64,000 nucleotides of DNA from Echiichthys vipera (lineage: Eukaryota > Chordata > Actinopteri > Perciformes > Trachinidae): assembly GCA_963691815.1 (NCBI GenBank), contig OY829653.1, positions 31,508,074 to 31,572,073 of the forward strand. Direction: 5' to 3'. The position numbers and the translations under genes were made by a program. Numbering within the stretch: position 1 is the stretch's first letter; each line of letters starts with the position of its first letter. This document shows positions 24,572-34,794 of the stretch, piece after piece. Under the pieces are notes generated by a model. That model saw only the letters and a program-made list of their open reading frames with translations. It ran no database searches and was not told the DNA's origin.

Positions 24572-25881
24572 TACAGTTTTTCTCAATTGCTAAAACACTA
24601 AACCCTGTTGTCTGAACCAATTTCTCTTTTGCCTGAACCCACTGATTGAATCAATCACTCTTTTGGCAAAACCATGAGCACTTTTCACCTGTTTAGACAC
24701 AACTTCCCAACACATTTTCATTGTGATTCACATGTGCTGCATAATGGTGAGCACAGGTGGCAAAAGTCAAACACAATTAAAGCACAGTTGTCACTACTTG
24801 AACACAACAACTCAAAATTGATAACACTTGTGGCTAATGATGTGAGGGAATATATAAAGTCAGGTCAGAGAGCACTGATTTGAGAGGCACTACAATGGAT
24901 AGAAATCTAAGAGGAAGAGTTTGTGTGAGAGGAGGTCGAGGAGGTCAAGGTGGTCGAGGTGGTCAGCGAAGACAAAGAACAGTAATATCTGATGAAATCA
25001 GAGCTACTGTGATTGACCATGTTCTTGTCCATGGTATGAGCATGAGGGAGGCCGGACAAAGTGTACAACCAAACATCGCTAGATTCACTGTGTCCACCAT
25101 AATCCGAAGATTTAGAGCAGAGAACAGGTAATTATCTTTTTTGACATTGTAGTACAGTATGTAAATGTTGAGAGCAAATTACTGTATGGCATATAACAGT
25201 ATATACTGTACCACATAACTGTACTGTAAGTAAATATATGTTTCAGTACATCACTGTGCCAATGTACTGTAGTATTGTAATGGAGGGTTAGTCTAACTGT
25301 CTGTAGGCCTAGTATTCCATGTATATTTTTTGTAACTGCATGTTCTCTTTTTGTAGAATTGAAAGACTGTCACATAAGGGTGTGAGGACAGGTATGTTCT
25401 CCCCACACCAAGAGACCCTAATTGTTGATATGGTCCGTGAGGACAATGCCGAACTGTACACAAGTGGCAAATGCATACGGTTTCTGTTTGTTTTGAACAA
25501 ATAATATGTGTACTGTACAAGTGCTACATGTTAATGCACAAGATTTCTGTTTTTTGTCTTTGTGTAAAGTGCTAAATGCAAGTTTTTTTGTTTTGCAACA
25601 TGCATTCAGCTTCATGTCCTGAGCATTGTGTTTTCTATTTTTCTATGTAGTGTTTAGTGGCTGCTCAGTAGTGTTTTTCATTTTGATTGACTTGGGGCAT
25701 GATTTGACAACAAAGTTCAGTTTTGGGCACAGATTGAACTGTTTTGAGGTGAAAGTTTGGTTTTGCAAGAAGAGTCTGAGGTTTTGTGAACGTAGCTTGA
25801 AAATTGGGGTTTGTGTTCACAGTTTAGAGAAAAGGAGAGAAGCTTTCAAGAAATGTGTCTTAGCAATCGAGAAAAACTGTA
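24572..25881 (+). mobile_element. Tc1/mariner-type deletion derivative with TA sites
   Basis: Element proper 24574-25879 with TA at both borders (24572-24573 and 25880-25881). The left end is CAGTTTTTCTCAATTGCTAA; the right end on the minus strand is CAGTTTTTCTCGATTGCTAA, one mismatch in 20. It contains the start of a spliced IS630/Tc1-like transposase and then jumps to subterminal sequence made of TTTTG-rich words (25640-25860). The catalytic DDE domain is absent, so it is non-autonomous. It lies wholly inside the 13-kb element and therefore inserted later. Confidence 0.85.
24895..25455 (+). pseudogene. N-terminal fragment of IS630/Tc1-like transposase
   Basis: Exon 1 (24895-25127) starts MDRNLRGRVCVRGGRGGQGG, a glycine-arginine-rich lead, and continues with a helix-turn-helix segment: VISDEIRATVIDHVLVHGMS, then REAGQSVQPNIARFTVSTII. 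A donor (AG|GTAATT) at 25128 and an acceptor (TTGTAG|A) at 25356 join in phase to exon 2, which reads NRIERLSHKGVRTGMFSPHQ, then LIVDMVREDNAEL. In fish relatives this lead and the paired-like DNA-binding region precede a DDE catalytic domain of some 200 residues. Here the reading breaks off after EDNAEL. The upstream ATG at 24880 (MRGTT) is in frame; I prefer 24895 because relatives start with MDR. Confidence 0.8.
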
Positions 25882-27846
25882 ACAAGGACCAAGGCATTCA
25901 AATGTCTATAGCCTGTTATCTATTATTTAGTATTTACCTTTTATTTATTTTTTGGTCTTTTTCCTTTTAATATGACAATATGATAATAAAAACCCATTCT
26001 GATTCGTATGTGGTTCAATATTAATTGAGGAAGACACATACGAAATACAATTTTATTTTAAATATAATCAGCCATATATTCTTAAAAATATAATATTAAA
26101 TTATATTAATGAGCCACTTCATATTTTACAATCACTGGCTATAAAATGTCTCATCAACAGAGCTAGTGACGCTGACCGGCGGCAATTTGAGTTGGAATGC
26201 AGCCCATCCACGGCGGACAGCTCAAAATAGTATTCGAACACACCACTTCTGCCTGCAACACAAGCCAAACAAGCGCAACGGTGGCTGGGGGTAAAAACGT
26301 AGCCTTCCGTTATCCAAAACTGACAAAATAAAACTATATTTCTCAGATCCGAAAGAAATAATTATAATCGATGGCCATTGCATTAACCCATCGTATTGTG
26401 AAGTTATTAAGGACTCTTTATCGGGAGATTTGTTGAAAAAAATACTTCCGGGAGGCGGGTCCTCGGTTCTCCAATGGGACTGCAGGATGATTTAAAATCC
26501 ATATCAAGTCATAAATGTATTCAAAAACAAAAGCCCAATTATTTACTTAGTAAAGGACAACAATTATGAGTCTAAGCTAAGTGATTCTACGATAAAAACG
26601 TTATCCCTCTCTGGCATCTTCTTACCTTATCCTTATCGGTGTTATTACACCAGCCAAGAATGAGCATTTCAGATGAATCGATAAGGTGCCTGTAGATCAT
26701 GGTGATTGTGAATACATTTTAAAGTTTTTTTTTAGCTGTGTGAACAGGATGTACTCTTCCTTTTGTCTGGGTATTGTCTTCAGCGTACAAATACATAATA
26801 CATAGAAAGAAACCCAGGGGATGGAAAAATATTTCTGCTTTAAGAAATGGTGAGGGAATAAGCCAAAAAATAATTGTTTTACATCCACCTTTTTTCAGTA
26901 AATCATTCTATTTCTCATGTTTTTAAGATGGTGACTGAACACTAAATTTGCCAACAGTAAAAATAACACAAAATGTTTGGTTTTTTTGGGAAACTGCAAC
27001 TACTACAATTCTCTCTTGAAAGGTTCTGAACGATCATAGAAATCAAGTGTATATGAAGGAACACAGCCAGTAACTGGTATATGTGATTTAAAAACATTTA
27101 TTTTTGCAAACATTTTCTTTCAGCTCCCAGGAGTTTTTCCATTTGTCCCCACTGTAAGACAGAAACACAGCAAGAAGTATTGCTGTCAAATTGTTCATAA
27201 TTTTTGAGAATATAACTGACACTGTACTATTTACAATGAGATATGGATTATACAGGTATGCATGCATCCTTTTTTGAAAATGAGCTTTTCAATATCATAT
27301 TTAGACAGTGTATAAGAAAACTCCCCAACGTCTGTGTGAAAGGTATGGAGAAGGAATGGGGGCAACAGAACTGTTACACCTCTGAGCTGGCATTGGAGGT
27401 AGTCACAGAGACGCAACAGCACAGAGTCGACGTCTGTGTAAATGGGAAATTTGTATGGGGGAAAAAAAATTGTAAATTTAGGTTTAATTTGACTAAAGAA
27501 TGTATTGCCAGTATGAATCTTTTTTTCTTCATGTTTTTGGCCAAGTTAAATCTTGCAGTTTTGTGCCGTTTTATGAGGAATGTTTTTTTCTTAGATTGCA
27601 TTAGACACCAGGCCAAAACTGAGAAAATTGTGGCGTTCACTTTTATAAGGTGATACAATTTTGAATCATTTCACATTATAGTGATATTGCACAGGGGGTT
27701 TCTTGATTATGTTATATACTGTGAATTTATTTCAAGTCCAATTCACAATACTGCCCAAAACATTTGACTGCTATGTGACTTGCCTGACCCTCAGTCTTTG
27801 CTGTCCCTTATTAAACTGCAGTTAAAGTTGAAGACATTTTTCTATT
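25882..27846. other. Element interior, non-coding
   Basis: No gene could be supported. A 136-codon plus-strand frame at 27243-27653 has no family motif and a skewed composition. A GC-richer patch at 26160-26290 and 26440-26480 could be promoter-like or part of an older repeat. Confidence 0.45.
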
Positions 27847-30113
27847 TTTATTAGTGGATTTTCCTCATCTACAGTAAAATAAACTTAAGAACATACACAT
27901 CATCCAGAGCAAGGCAGCCACTGCACCAACACCTCGGCACGGTCCTTAAAAAAGAAAGAAAGATATAAGGAACAATAAGTGTGTGACACTTGATTAGAGC
28001 ACAAAACAGTTTGCTGTACAAACTGAACATGTCAGTACCAAATGAAAGAGACATAATACCACTATGGAATCAAGATTCATTATTCCACATCAAATTGTGG
28101 AAGGACACAGTTAAAGACTGATGGGTAACCAGGTCTGCATTTTCATCCTAAGCCATGTTGTTCACATGTTAACAAAGAAAAAAAGACTTTGCTTTGCTAT
28201 ATGCAGAAATATGTTGCAAAGGCAGTATTTCAAAGGAGTCTTGAAAATATAGCATCCCCTGTGTACATTACTGCTAAGAAGACTTTCATAAATCCTCTTA
28301 ATTGTAATAAGGGCATTCCTGGCATCTTCTGTGTCCATTTCCCATGGACTGACACACTCGGCTGTAAACCCATCTGGAGTTCTGCTGGCAAGGAGGATGG
28401 GATGTCGATTGTGGAGCTGAAACAAAATTGGCACAACATCACAAGACAGAAAATTGGATACATAAATGGAAGGTCATAATACATTAAAAAAATATATTTT
28501 ATGCTTTGATACCTATACATATAAGCTATACATTGAGACTCAGAGTGAGGTCACTATAAACTGTTTTAGTAGCAATGTAAAAAACAAAAAACCTTGGTAA
28601 CAAACACAGCTATTCAAATTCAGTGTGAGACAAGGGAAGCATCACATGCTTCTATATCTAAAAACACAGCTAACGCTACAAACTATCCAATTAAATTTTA
28701 TTCATGGTATCTAATCATAACAGAAGTTGTCTCAGGACACTTTTCATAAAGAGCAGGTCAAAACCACACTATAAGATATCAAAGACCATCAGATATGCAT
28801 TAAGGAACAACTTCCGAATTCTAATCCTGCAATGAAAATGTTCATTTTCAGGTCTTGCTATGTATTTGAAAGTAGCTTGAATCAATCTTGCATGCTATTA
28901 CATACTTTCTATGAATAAAATCTTGTCAAACAATACATTAGATCATATGTTTATACTCAGCTAGATTGGGCCCAGTTATTGTGGATATTACATATTACTT
29001 TTTTTATTCGATCCCAAGAATTTTCTATTACATTTTCTCCTGTTTTGCCCAGTTAATCAGTCGAACAACTGTGTTTTTACCTGCCCCAAGCAATCTTTTA
29101 AAATATATTTTTTAATTATTTTTGAAGCATGAATTTAAGATATCTAGCAGGCTTAATATCCGGAACTGTGGGGGAACCTAGGAGCCAATGAGAGTGCAAC
29201 GCGGGTTTTGTTTGCGAGGCTTCCTCTATTTTTTTCTGAACCGAGGCCGAGGCCGAGGACCATATTCCTAGGAGACAGTTTGTCTCCTCCACCGAGCACT
29301 GCTTTGATTTTGCATCCATATTTTATCCAAAATTGATAGATAGCAATGTGTTCATATATACGCAATAACAGCAGGCTCTGATCTAGTAGTACATAACCCT
29401 GTTCACCAGTGACTCACACTGTCCTTCCGCACTGCGCCTCGGGCTTTAGGGTTCTTGTCCCCCCCCTTTTGCCGCCATTGTTGTTGTTGTTAAATGTCCG
29501 CGCATGGTCCGTCCTTCTATTTACTATGTCCGAACAGGCGCACATAAATGACGTCAGAACTGCCGTAGGCATCGTGCTTGGCTCGTACATGTGCAAACGG
29601 GCTCTACAAAAGCCCACCTCTCTCAGGCGGGCTGCGGACGGCCCACTGGCCGCAGTTATACCCGGAGCGGGTGCACTCACACTGGTCAAACGCACTAGGC
29701 TTCAGCCGAAAAAACAGTTTTGGCCCGATGCGGAAGGACAGTGTGAGTGCGCCCTTAGGTAGAGTGAAAACAAGACAACAAGACAAGACAATTGGGAGTG
29801 GTACAGTAAATCGAGAATTCAGGATTGTCTTGCACAATAAAACAAAGATGATCGTTAAATTGCTGCAAAAGCAAATAATGTAAGAGAAATATAGCAATGT
29901 AAATGTAAAGATCAGCAATTAAAAAAATAACCTACCAGTAAATTTGTTGCATCATACATTTTGTTGATGCTGCAGTTTCCAATCGTGGCCAAATTTCTTC
30001 TTTTGATTTTCAAATTTTTTTTTGTAAGGCTGCTTGGCCCTGCACTGCTTACACATCTTGCTGGCCACACCAATCGTTTCCTTGCATGTGATGCATTGTT
30101 TTTGAGTAGGCAT
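27847..30113 (-). CDS. Three-exon small zinc-ribbon protein gene in the 13-kb element
   Basis: I do not recognise a named family. Exon A (30113-29936) starts MPTQKQCITCKETIGVASKM and continues CKQCRAKQPYKKK: two C-x2-C pairs of a treble-clef or zinc-ribbon type, then a lysine-rich stretch, then NKMYDATNLL. Donor CTG|GTAGGT. Exon B (28416-28267) follows TTTGTTTCAG in phase 0: HPILLASRTPDGFTAECVSP, then DARNALITIKRIYESLLSSN; donor AAT|GTACAC. Exon C (27944-27900) follows TTTTTTAAG in phase 0: DRAEVLVQWLPCSG and TGA. An AATAAA (minus strand) lies at 27852-27847, about 50 bases after the stop. The product would be about 123 residues. Exon A contains a one-base frame change, most likely at the A9 run near 30021, so this copy is probably defective. 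A pyrimidine tract and CAG directly before the ATG suggest a further 5' exon. Confidence 0.6.
28683..28790 (-). repeat. Retrotransposon 3' tail, inverted copy of 9010-9105
   Basis: Read on the minus strand it gives TTATAGTGTGGTTTTGACC, then a CTGTTATGATT block and an AATAAAATTTAATTGG tail. The order of blocks is the same as at 9010-9105. It lies in the intron between exons A and B of the zinc-ribbon gene. Confidence 0.6.
29412..29748. mobile_element. MITE-like element with perfect 20-bp inverted repeat
   Basis: ACTCACACTGTCCTTCCGCA occurs at 29412-29431 and, inverted and without mismatch, at 29729-29748. The 297 bp between is CpG-rich relative to its surroundings. No obvious target duplication was found. 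It sits in the first intron of the minus-strand zinc-ribbon gene. Confidence 0.6.
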
Positions 30114-30361
30114 CTGGAGACAGAAACAGAAATAAGAAATGAGAACACTGCATGCTGTGTTACCAGTGAATAATAAATTAACACAATAAATACAGTGCTC
30201 TTACATGTTGGCCTTCAAAGAAAACTGCTACAGCATAATACTACTCAGGACCTGTGTCCCCAAATTAGTTTATAAGTCAATTTATAAAAACTGTATATGT
30301 GATAGTTTCTTGAGGGCTCTAGAAGGTAAAAATAAATGCTTGTTATGAATTAAGAAATACC

Positions 30362-30511
30362 TATAGACCTTTTCAAAGATGTAAACTTAAACATTCCAAA
30401 ACAGTCCTAGTTTATTTCCTGTTGCAGTGTATGTGAATGACACCAGCTGTCAGGAAGTAAACAAGGAACAAGGCTGCTGCCTAGCAATGGAATTCCGTTG
30501 AAAAGGTCTAT
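30362..30511. mobile_element. Short MITE, about 150 bp
   Basis: TATAGACCTTTTCAAAG on the left is matched on the minus strand by AATAGACCTTTTCAACGG on the right. There is no coding capacity. It is inside the 13-kb element, upstream of the zinc-ribbon gene. Confidence 0.6.
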
Positions 30512-31204
30512 TGAAAACAAAATACGTTAGGTGGTATATTAACAAATGCATTCTTCCTTAAAACACGCACAAATAGTCACAAACATAGTAAATGGGTCAT
30601 ATATTTGACGGTACACCTGTTTTGTCTGTCCTCTACCGTGTCTTATGTAATCCTGGCTTTGCACCTGTACGTGTCTTTACGTAATCTAGGGTGTCTAAAA
30701 ATATATTTTAATCTCAACTAGACAGCCTGATTAAAAGAAAAGATTAAATCTAAAATACATATCATTTTAGCTTACCATTTCATGTAACGTAAGACTAATT
30801 GGGAGCGTGTAAACGCATATAACGTTAAACACCTAAAACAATAACGATGAGCGATCTCTTTCAATTAATATTAGCTATTGTGAAAACGGATATTTATACA
30901 AAGCGTCATCAAAGTTAAATATCACGTTAGCGGTTGTCCGCGCTAGCTGACTAGCTTTATTGCCTAGTTAAATGAATGTTAACTGAGCTCTTAAAACATT
31001 ATACAGCCGATAATAATCAAGTTTCTATTACATTAATAGACGGCGAAAGGACATAGAATGCAATGATTTACACATTTGATAGTTCTCAAATCGTCTTTAG
31101 CACTATTTATTACTAGCTACTTACCTTTAATAGTCAGTGTGTGAAGCGATGAAAAAAGATGTAATCAAATAGACCCACAATGCACCATGGACACATGCGA
31201 AAAG
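30512..31204. other. Element interior between zinc-ribbon gene and right end
   Basis: AT-rich with many TAACGTTA-like words. By position it should hold the promoter and a possible 5' exon of the minus-strand gene. I could not identify a convincing TATA box or donor site. Confidence 0.4.
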
Positions 31205-31477
31205 AGGCATATGTCCTGCCTACGTTCAAACCCGACGCAGGGGGCTTTCAACTCATTTAAGGACTGCCCTGAGCTTCAAATATGGACGTTTAAGGAGAGC
31301 CCAAAACTTCAAATATGGACGTTTAAGGAGAGCCCTAAGCTTCAAATATCGCTGCGGACGGGCTTACATTGGAATGAGTTGAAAGCCCTCTGCGTCGGGT
31401 TTGTAGGTTTAAGGAGACCTTTTTAGTCAGTAACTAACGCCAAAGGCCCCTGACGCGTTGGGAGTGAGACTGTGTTG
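31205..31477 (-). repeat. Right terminal inverted repeat with subterminal units
   Basis: Read on the minus strand from 31477 inwards it follows the left end: terminal 20-mer, GGGGCCTTTGGCGTTAG, GACTAAAAAGGTCTCCTTAAA, the CCCGACGCAG block, and two copies of the TTAAACGTCCATATTTGAAG unit. It lacks a piece of about 14 bp present at the left end near 18525 and diverges beyond about 31225. The near identity of the two ends implies that the element is not very old. Confidence 0.85.
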
Positions 31478-31484
31478 CTGTGGG

Positions 31485-32446
31485 CCATCCAATCTCTTTA
31501 CACTCAAAGCGAGAGCTGTGTCCGGATCCTAGCAGTAAGTCGGATTCGTTTCCAGTGGGGGTTGGCCTCCGCCAGGGGTGCGCTTTGTCACCAATCCTGT
31601 TCGTGATTTTCATGGACAGGATATCGAGGCGTAGTCGTGGTGAGGAGGGGTTGCAGTTCGGTGGGCTGAGGATCTCGTCTCTGCTTTTTGCAGATGACTT
31701 GGTCCGGATGGCATCGTCGGTCAGTGATTTTCAGCACTCACTGCATCGGTTCGCAGCCGAGTGTGAAACAGCTGCAATGAGGATCAGCACCTCTAAATCT
31801 GAGGCCATGGCTCTCAGCAGGAAACCGGTGGATCGCTTACTCCAGGTAGGGAATGAGTCCTTACCCCAAGTGAAGGAGTTCAAGTACCTTGGGATCATGT
31901 TCACGGGTGAGGGGACGATGGAGCGTGAGTTTTGCCGTAGAATCGGAGCAGCGGGGACGGTGTTGCAGTCGCTCTACCACACCGTTGTGACGAAAAGAGA
32001 GCTGAGTCGGAAGGCAAAGTTCTCGATCTACCCGTCAATCTTCGTTCCTACCCTCACCTATGGTCATGAAAGCGGGGTCATGACCGAAAGAACAAGGTCG
32101 CGGGCACAAGCGGCTCAGGAGAGTGGCTGGAGTCTCACTTAGAGATAGGGTGAGAAGTTCAGCCAGTCTTGAGGAACTCGGAGTAGAGCTGCTGCTCCTT
32201 TGCGTTGAAAGGAGCCAGTTGAGGTGGTTCGGGCATCTAGTAAGGATGAACCCTGAGCGCCTCCCTAGGGAGGTGTTCCAGGCACGTCCAGCTGGGAGGA
32301 GGCATCGGGGAAGACCCAGGACTAGGTGGAGAGATTATATCTCCACACTGGCCTGGGAACGCCTCGGGATCCCCCAGTTAGAGCTGGTTAATGTGGCCAG
32401 GGAAAGGGAAGTTTGGGGTCCCCTGCTAAAGCTGTTTCCCCAGTGA
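31485..32446 (+). pseudogene. Rex3-like EN-RT polyprotein, C-terminal part
   Basis: Continues the LINE frame after the insertion: AIQSLYTQSESCVRI, then (after a frameshift near 31530) DSFPVGVGLRQGCALSPILF, FMDRISRRSRG, the catalytic box SLLFADDLVRMAS at about 31680 (FADD intact), FKYLGIMFTGEGTMEREFC, LSRKAKFSIYPSIFVPTLTY and, after another shift near 32110, AGVSLRDRVRSS, LRWFGHLVRMNPERLPREVF, RHRGRPRTRWRDYISTLAWE and a stop at 32444. The last blocks are the conserved RTE thumb and C-terminal region. Without the 13-kb insert this would join the upstream half at the sequence CTGTGGG. Confidence 0.9.
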
Positions 32447-32468
32447 CCCGACCCCGAATAAGTGGTTG

Positions 32469-32494
32469 AAGATGATATGAGATGAGATGAGATG
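32469..32494 (+). repeat. (GATGA)n LINE tail
   Basis: Simple-repeat 3' tail of the Rex3-like LINE, directly followed by the 14-bp target duplication. Confidence 0.85.
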
Positions 32495-32508
32495 AGAATT
32501 TGAACACA

Positions 32509-33173
32509 TTTTTTTCTGACATGTCAAGTTTAGAAGTGAAAAAAAGCACAGCAATACATTTTATAAATCATATTAATTTATTATAAATAAATCATTTAAA
32601 AGTAAATTTTCACCCAAAAAAATGGAATTAGTTTGTTGATAATTAATGATTTTAAGTTTAAGTTGGTGGAACATGATTTGTTCCAATTCTCAAGAATGAG
32701 TATATGAACTGAATTTGTGGAACAAGCTAAAAAATATTCTCTTGAAAAACAGCCAAATGTCACATGTAACAGCTGTTCCTCAATGTTTTAACAAATATGC
32801 AGCCGTCATCGTAACTTTACATCTAACCCAATGCATCGCTCTGCCACACACACACACACACACATACAGGCAAGTAGCCCTGCGCCACTCATGGCCGTTT
32901 AGGACATTCCAGTAGAAAACAAACTGATTTTGTCACTTACGCACTTGCTCAAAAGATCACCTTGATAATGATTACTTTTAATGCTTTTTGCCCACTTACT
33001 ACCACTACTTTGGAGCTCACCAACAAAAGCCCCAGATTGTCCAGAGATTAATAATAATAATAATGATAATAATAGACACGCTTCTCAAGGTAGACCCCTC
33101 AGAGCGGGACTATTTCTCATTTCTGTAAAGCCCTTGACAATACTTTTTCTGATTTCCCCAAAAAACAAGACTC
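32509..33173. other. Unique DNA with short CA and AAT runs
   Basis: A CA run at about 32847-32864 and an AAT run at 33047-33075. No gene is supported. Confidence 0.45.
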
Positions 33174-33674
33174 TTGTGGGAGCAGGACTTAGGGCATATT
33201 GAAGAAGACCAATGGGACCATATCCTGGAATTAGTCCACAATTCTTCCATCTGTGCCATGCATGGACTGATTCAATGTAAACTCATTCATAGGACATACT
33301 ACACTAATCACAGATTGTCCAAGTTTTATCCCAGTGTTACAGATGCCTGTAATAGGTGCAACCAGTCTCCTGCAGACCTCATTTACATGTTTTGTCAAAA
33401 TATCAAAAATATTTGACACTCTTTGCACGGTCTACCACTGTGTAGTAAACCCACATCCTATGTCTGCCCTTTTTGGTGTATCATACAGCAATGCTCTAAC
33501 AGCAGAAGCAAAACACTCTATGGCCTTCTGCACTTTTCTTTCCAGGAGCTTGATCTTACTGGAAGCCGTCCCTGCCTCCGTCATATGACAAATGGATTGA
33601 AGAAGTTCTATATAATCTAAAACTCGAGAGGCTAAGATTCTCCCCCAGAGGCCCCTTAAGGACATTTGATAACA

Positions 33675-34794
33675 TTCGGAACTAGGGATGTCCGATAATA
33701 TCGGCCCACCGATATTATCGGCCGATATTGAGTTAAAAATGTAATATCGGGAATTATCGGTATCGGGTTTTTACAACCGATGTTAGTTCTGTAGGCTTCA
33801 GCATTTCCGAGTGTACCTGAATGCAACACGGGCCGTTTACAGGCGCGTGCTTGATGACGTATAACAACAACAACACGCTTCAGTCGTAGGTTGCTAACCG
33901 TGGCTAACAAGCTTCAGCTCTCCCGGTGCATGAGATGTCCGTGGTTTGGAAGTATTTCCAAGTGTCATCTACTAACAGTGAATGTGCGCTTTGCAATGAC
34001 TGCAAGGGGTCGGTTATGAGAGGAGGAAACAAGGCGTCTTCCTTTAATACATATAATTTGATCATCCACCTCAAGAAGAATCATGCGGAGTTATACGCTA
34101 TATCTGTGCAGCAAAGTGATGAAAAGAAGCAACAGCCGACACCGAGAAACAAACTTTTTCTATCGTTCAAGATGCCGGATTCACCAAACTTGTGGAGTTC
34201 CTCGAGCAACGTTATGTCACGCCCAGTCACAAGTATTTCTCAGACCAGTGCTGACCCGAATTGCACAGCATTGTTTACAGTCACGTCGAGAAGCTAATTT
34301 CTGGTGCTGTATCCGTTAGATCCAATACAGGTCAGCATGTTGAGCTTAACTGCTAATTTATTGATTGTATTATTTGCCAAGTTACGGCCGGTTACTCAGT
34401 CTGGAAAAAGAAAACTAAGTTTGTTTACTACTCTGGACTGAAGCTATGCATCTTCCTTGTTTTGATAATATCTGTAGTGTTGTTTGAGGCAAAATAGTCT
34501 CTCTAAAAACACAAACAAATAAATGAATGGCACTTTTTTCAATAACTTATTTTGTACAGACTGTGTTTACATTTGAAAAGCCGTGTTGCATTTATGTAAG
34601 CATCCAGTGGGGTATCACAATAAAATTAGGCATAATGTGTTAATTCCATAATAGGTGATATGTGATGAATTTTGGTGTAAAAAGGCTGCATATATCGGTA
34701 TCGGGTGATATCGGTATCGGAAATTAAGGGTTGGACAATATCGGAATATCGGATATCGGCAGAAAAGCCAATATCGAGCATCCCTATTCGGAAC
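33675..34794 (+). mobile_element. Non-autonomous hAT with BED finger, exact 8-bp duplication
   Basis: Element proper 33683-34786. The target duplication ttcggaac is exact at 33675-33682 and 34787-34794 and fits the nTnnnnAn pattern of Ac-type hATs. The left end is TAGGGATGTCCGATAATATC; the right end on the minus strand is TAGGGATGCTCGATATTGGC. ATATCGG words are iterated at both subterminal regions. The inside carries only the start of a transposase. It is an internal deletion derivative of about 1.1 kb. Confidence 0.9.
33926..34297 (+). pseudogene. BED-finger fragment of a hAT transposase
   Basis: MSVVWKYFQVSSTNSECALC, NDCKGSVMRGG and NTYNLIIHLKKNHAELYAIS form a BED-type zinc finger: aromatic start (VWKYF), C-x2-C (residues about 20 and 23) and H-x4-H (HLKKNH). 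This is the DNA-binding N-terminus of ZBED-like hAT transposases. After about residue 75 the similarity ends and the frame stops at 34295; the catalytic domain is missing. A spliced transposase with the later exons deleted would look the same. Confidence 0.75.

Larger units (their letters stand above)
18489..31484. mobile_element. 12.98-kb TIR DNA transposon, KDZ/Zisupton-like
   Basis: Element proper 18496-31477. Each end begins CAACACAGTCTCACTCCCAA read inwards (minus strand for the right end). The short direct repeat ctgtggg flanks it (18489-18495 and 31478-31484); if one C has been lost at the left junction, the duplication would be 8 bp (ctgtgggc). The inverted repeats continue for about 240 bp, with internal tandem units (see separate entries). 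Inside are a decayed multi-exon plus-strand gene with KDZ-like C-terminal motifs, a three-exon minus-strand gene, a Tc1/mariner-type insertion and several MITEs. The Kyakuja-Dileera-Zisupton superfamily is known for large eukaryotic elements with spliced genes, and Zisupton in fish makes 8-bp duplications. The assignment here rests on structure and weak motifs. Confidence 0.8.
16289..32508 (+). mobile_element. Rex3-like RTE LINE split by a 13-kb element
   Basis: The target duplication agaatttgaacaca (14 bp) is exact at 16289-16302 and 32495-32508, so the whole interval is one ancestral LINE insertion. The LINE itself is 16303-18495 plus 31485-32494. Its 3' tail is an imperfect (GATGA)n run at 32469-32494, a simple-repeat tail as in the RTE clade. 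The segment 18141-18160 differs at one base from the Rex3 reverse primer site as I remember it, and the region near 31580 resembles the forward site. The 5' start at 16303 may be slightly truncated. Everything between 18496 and 31477 is a later insertion. Confidence 0.9.

Noticed and set aside
25626..25970. 114-codon plus-strand frame
   Set aside because: Runs through the subterminal repeats and out of the right end of the Tc1/mariner derivative, so it is not a gene.
27243..27653. 136-codon plus-strand frame inside the 13-kb element
   Set aside because: AT-rich, no recognisable motif, no splice or start context; overlaps no partner exon.
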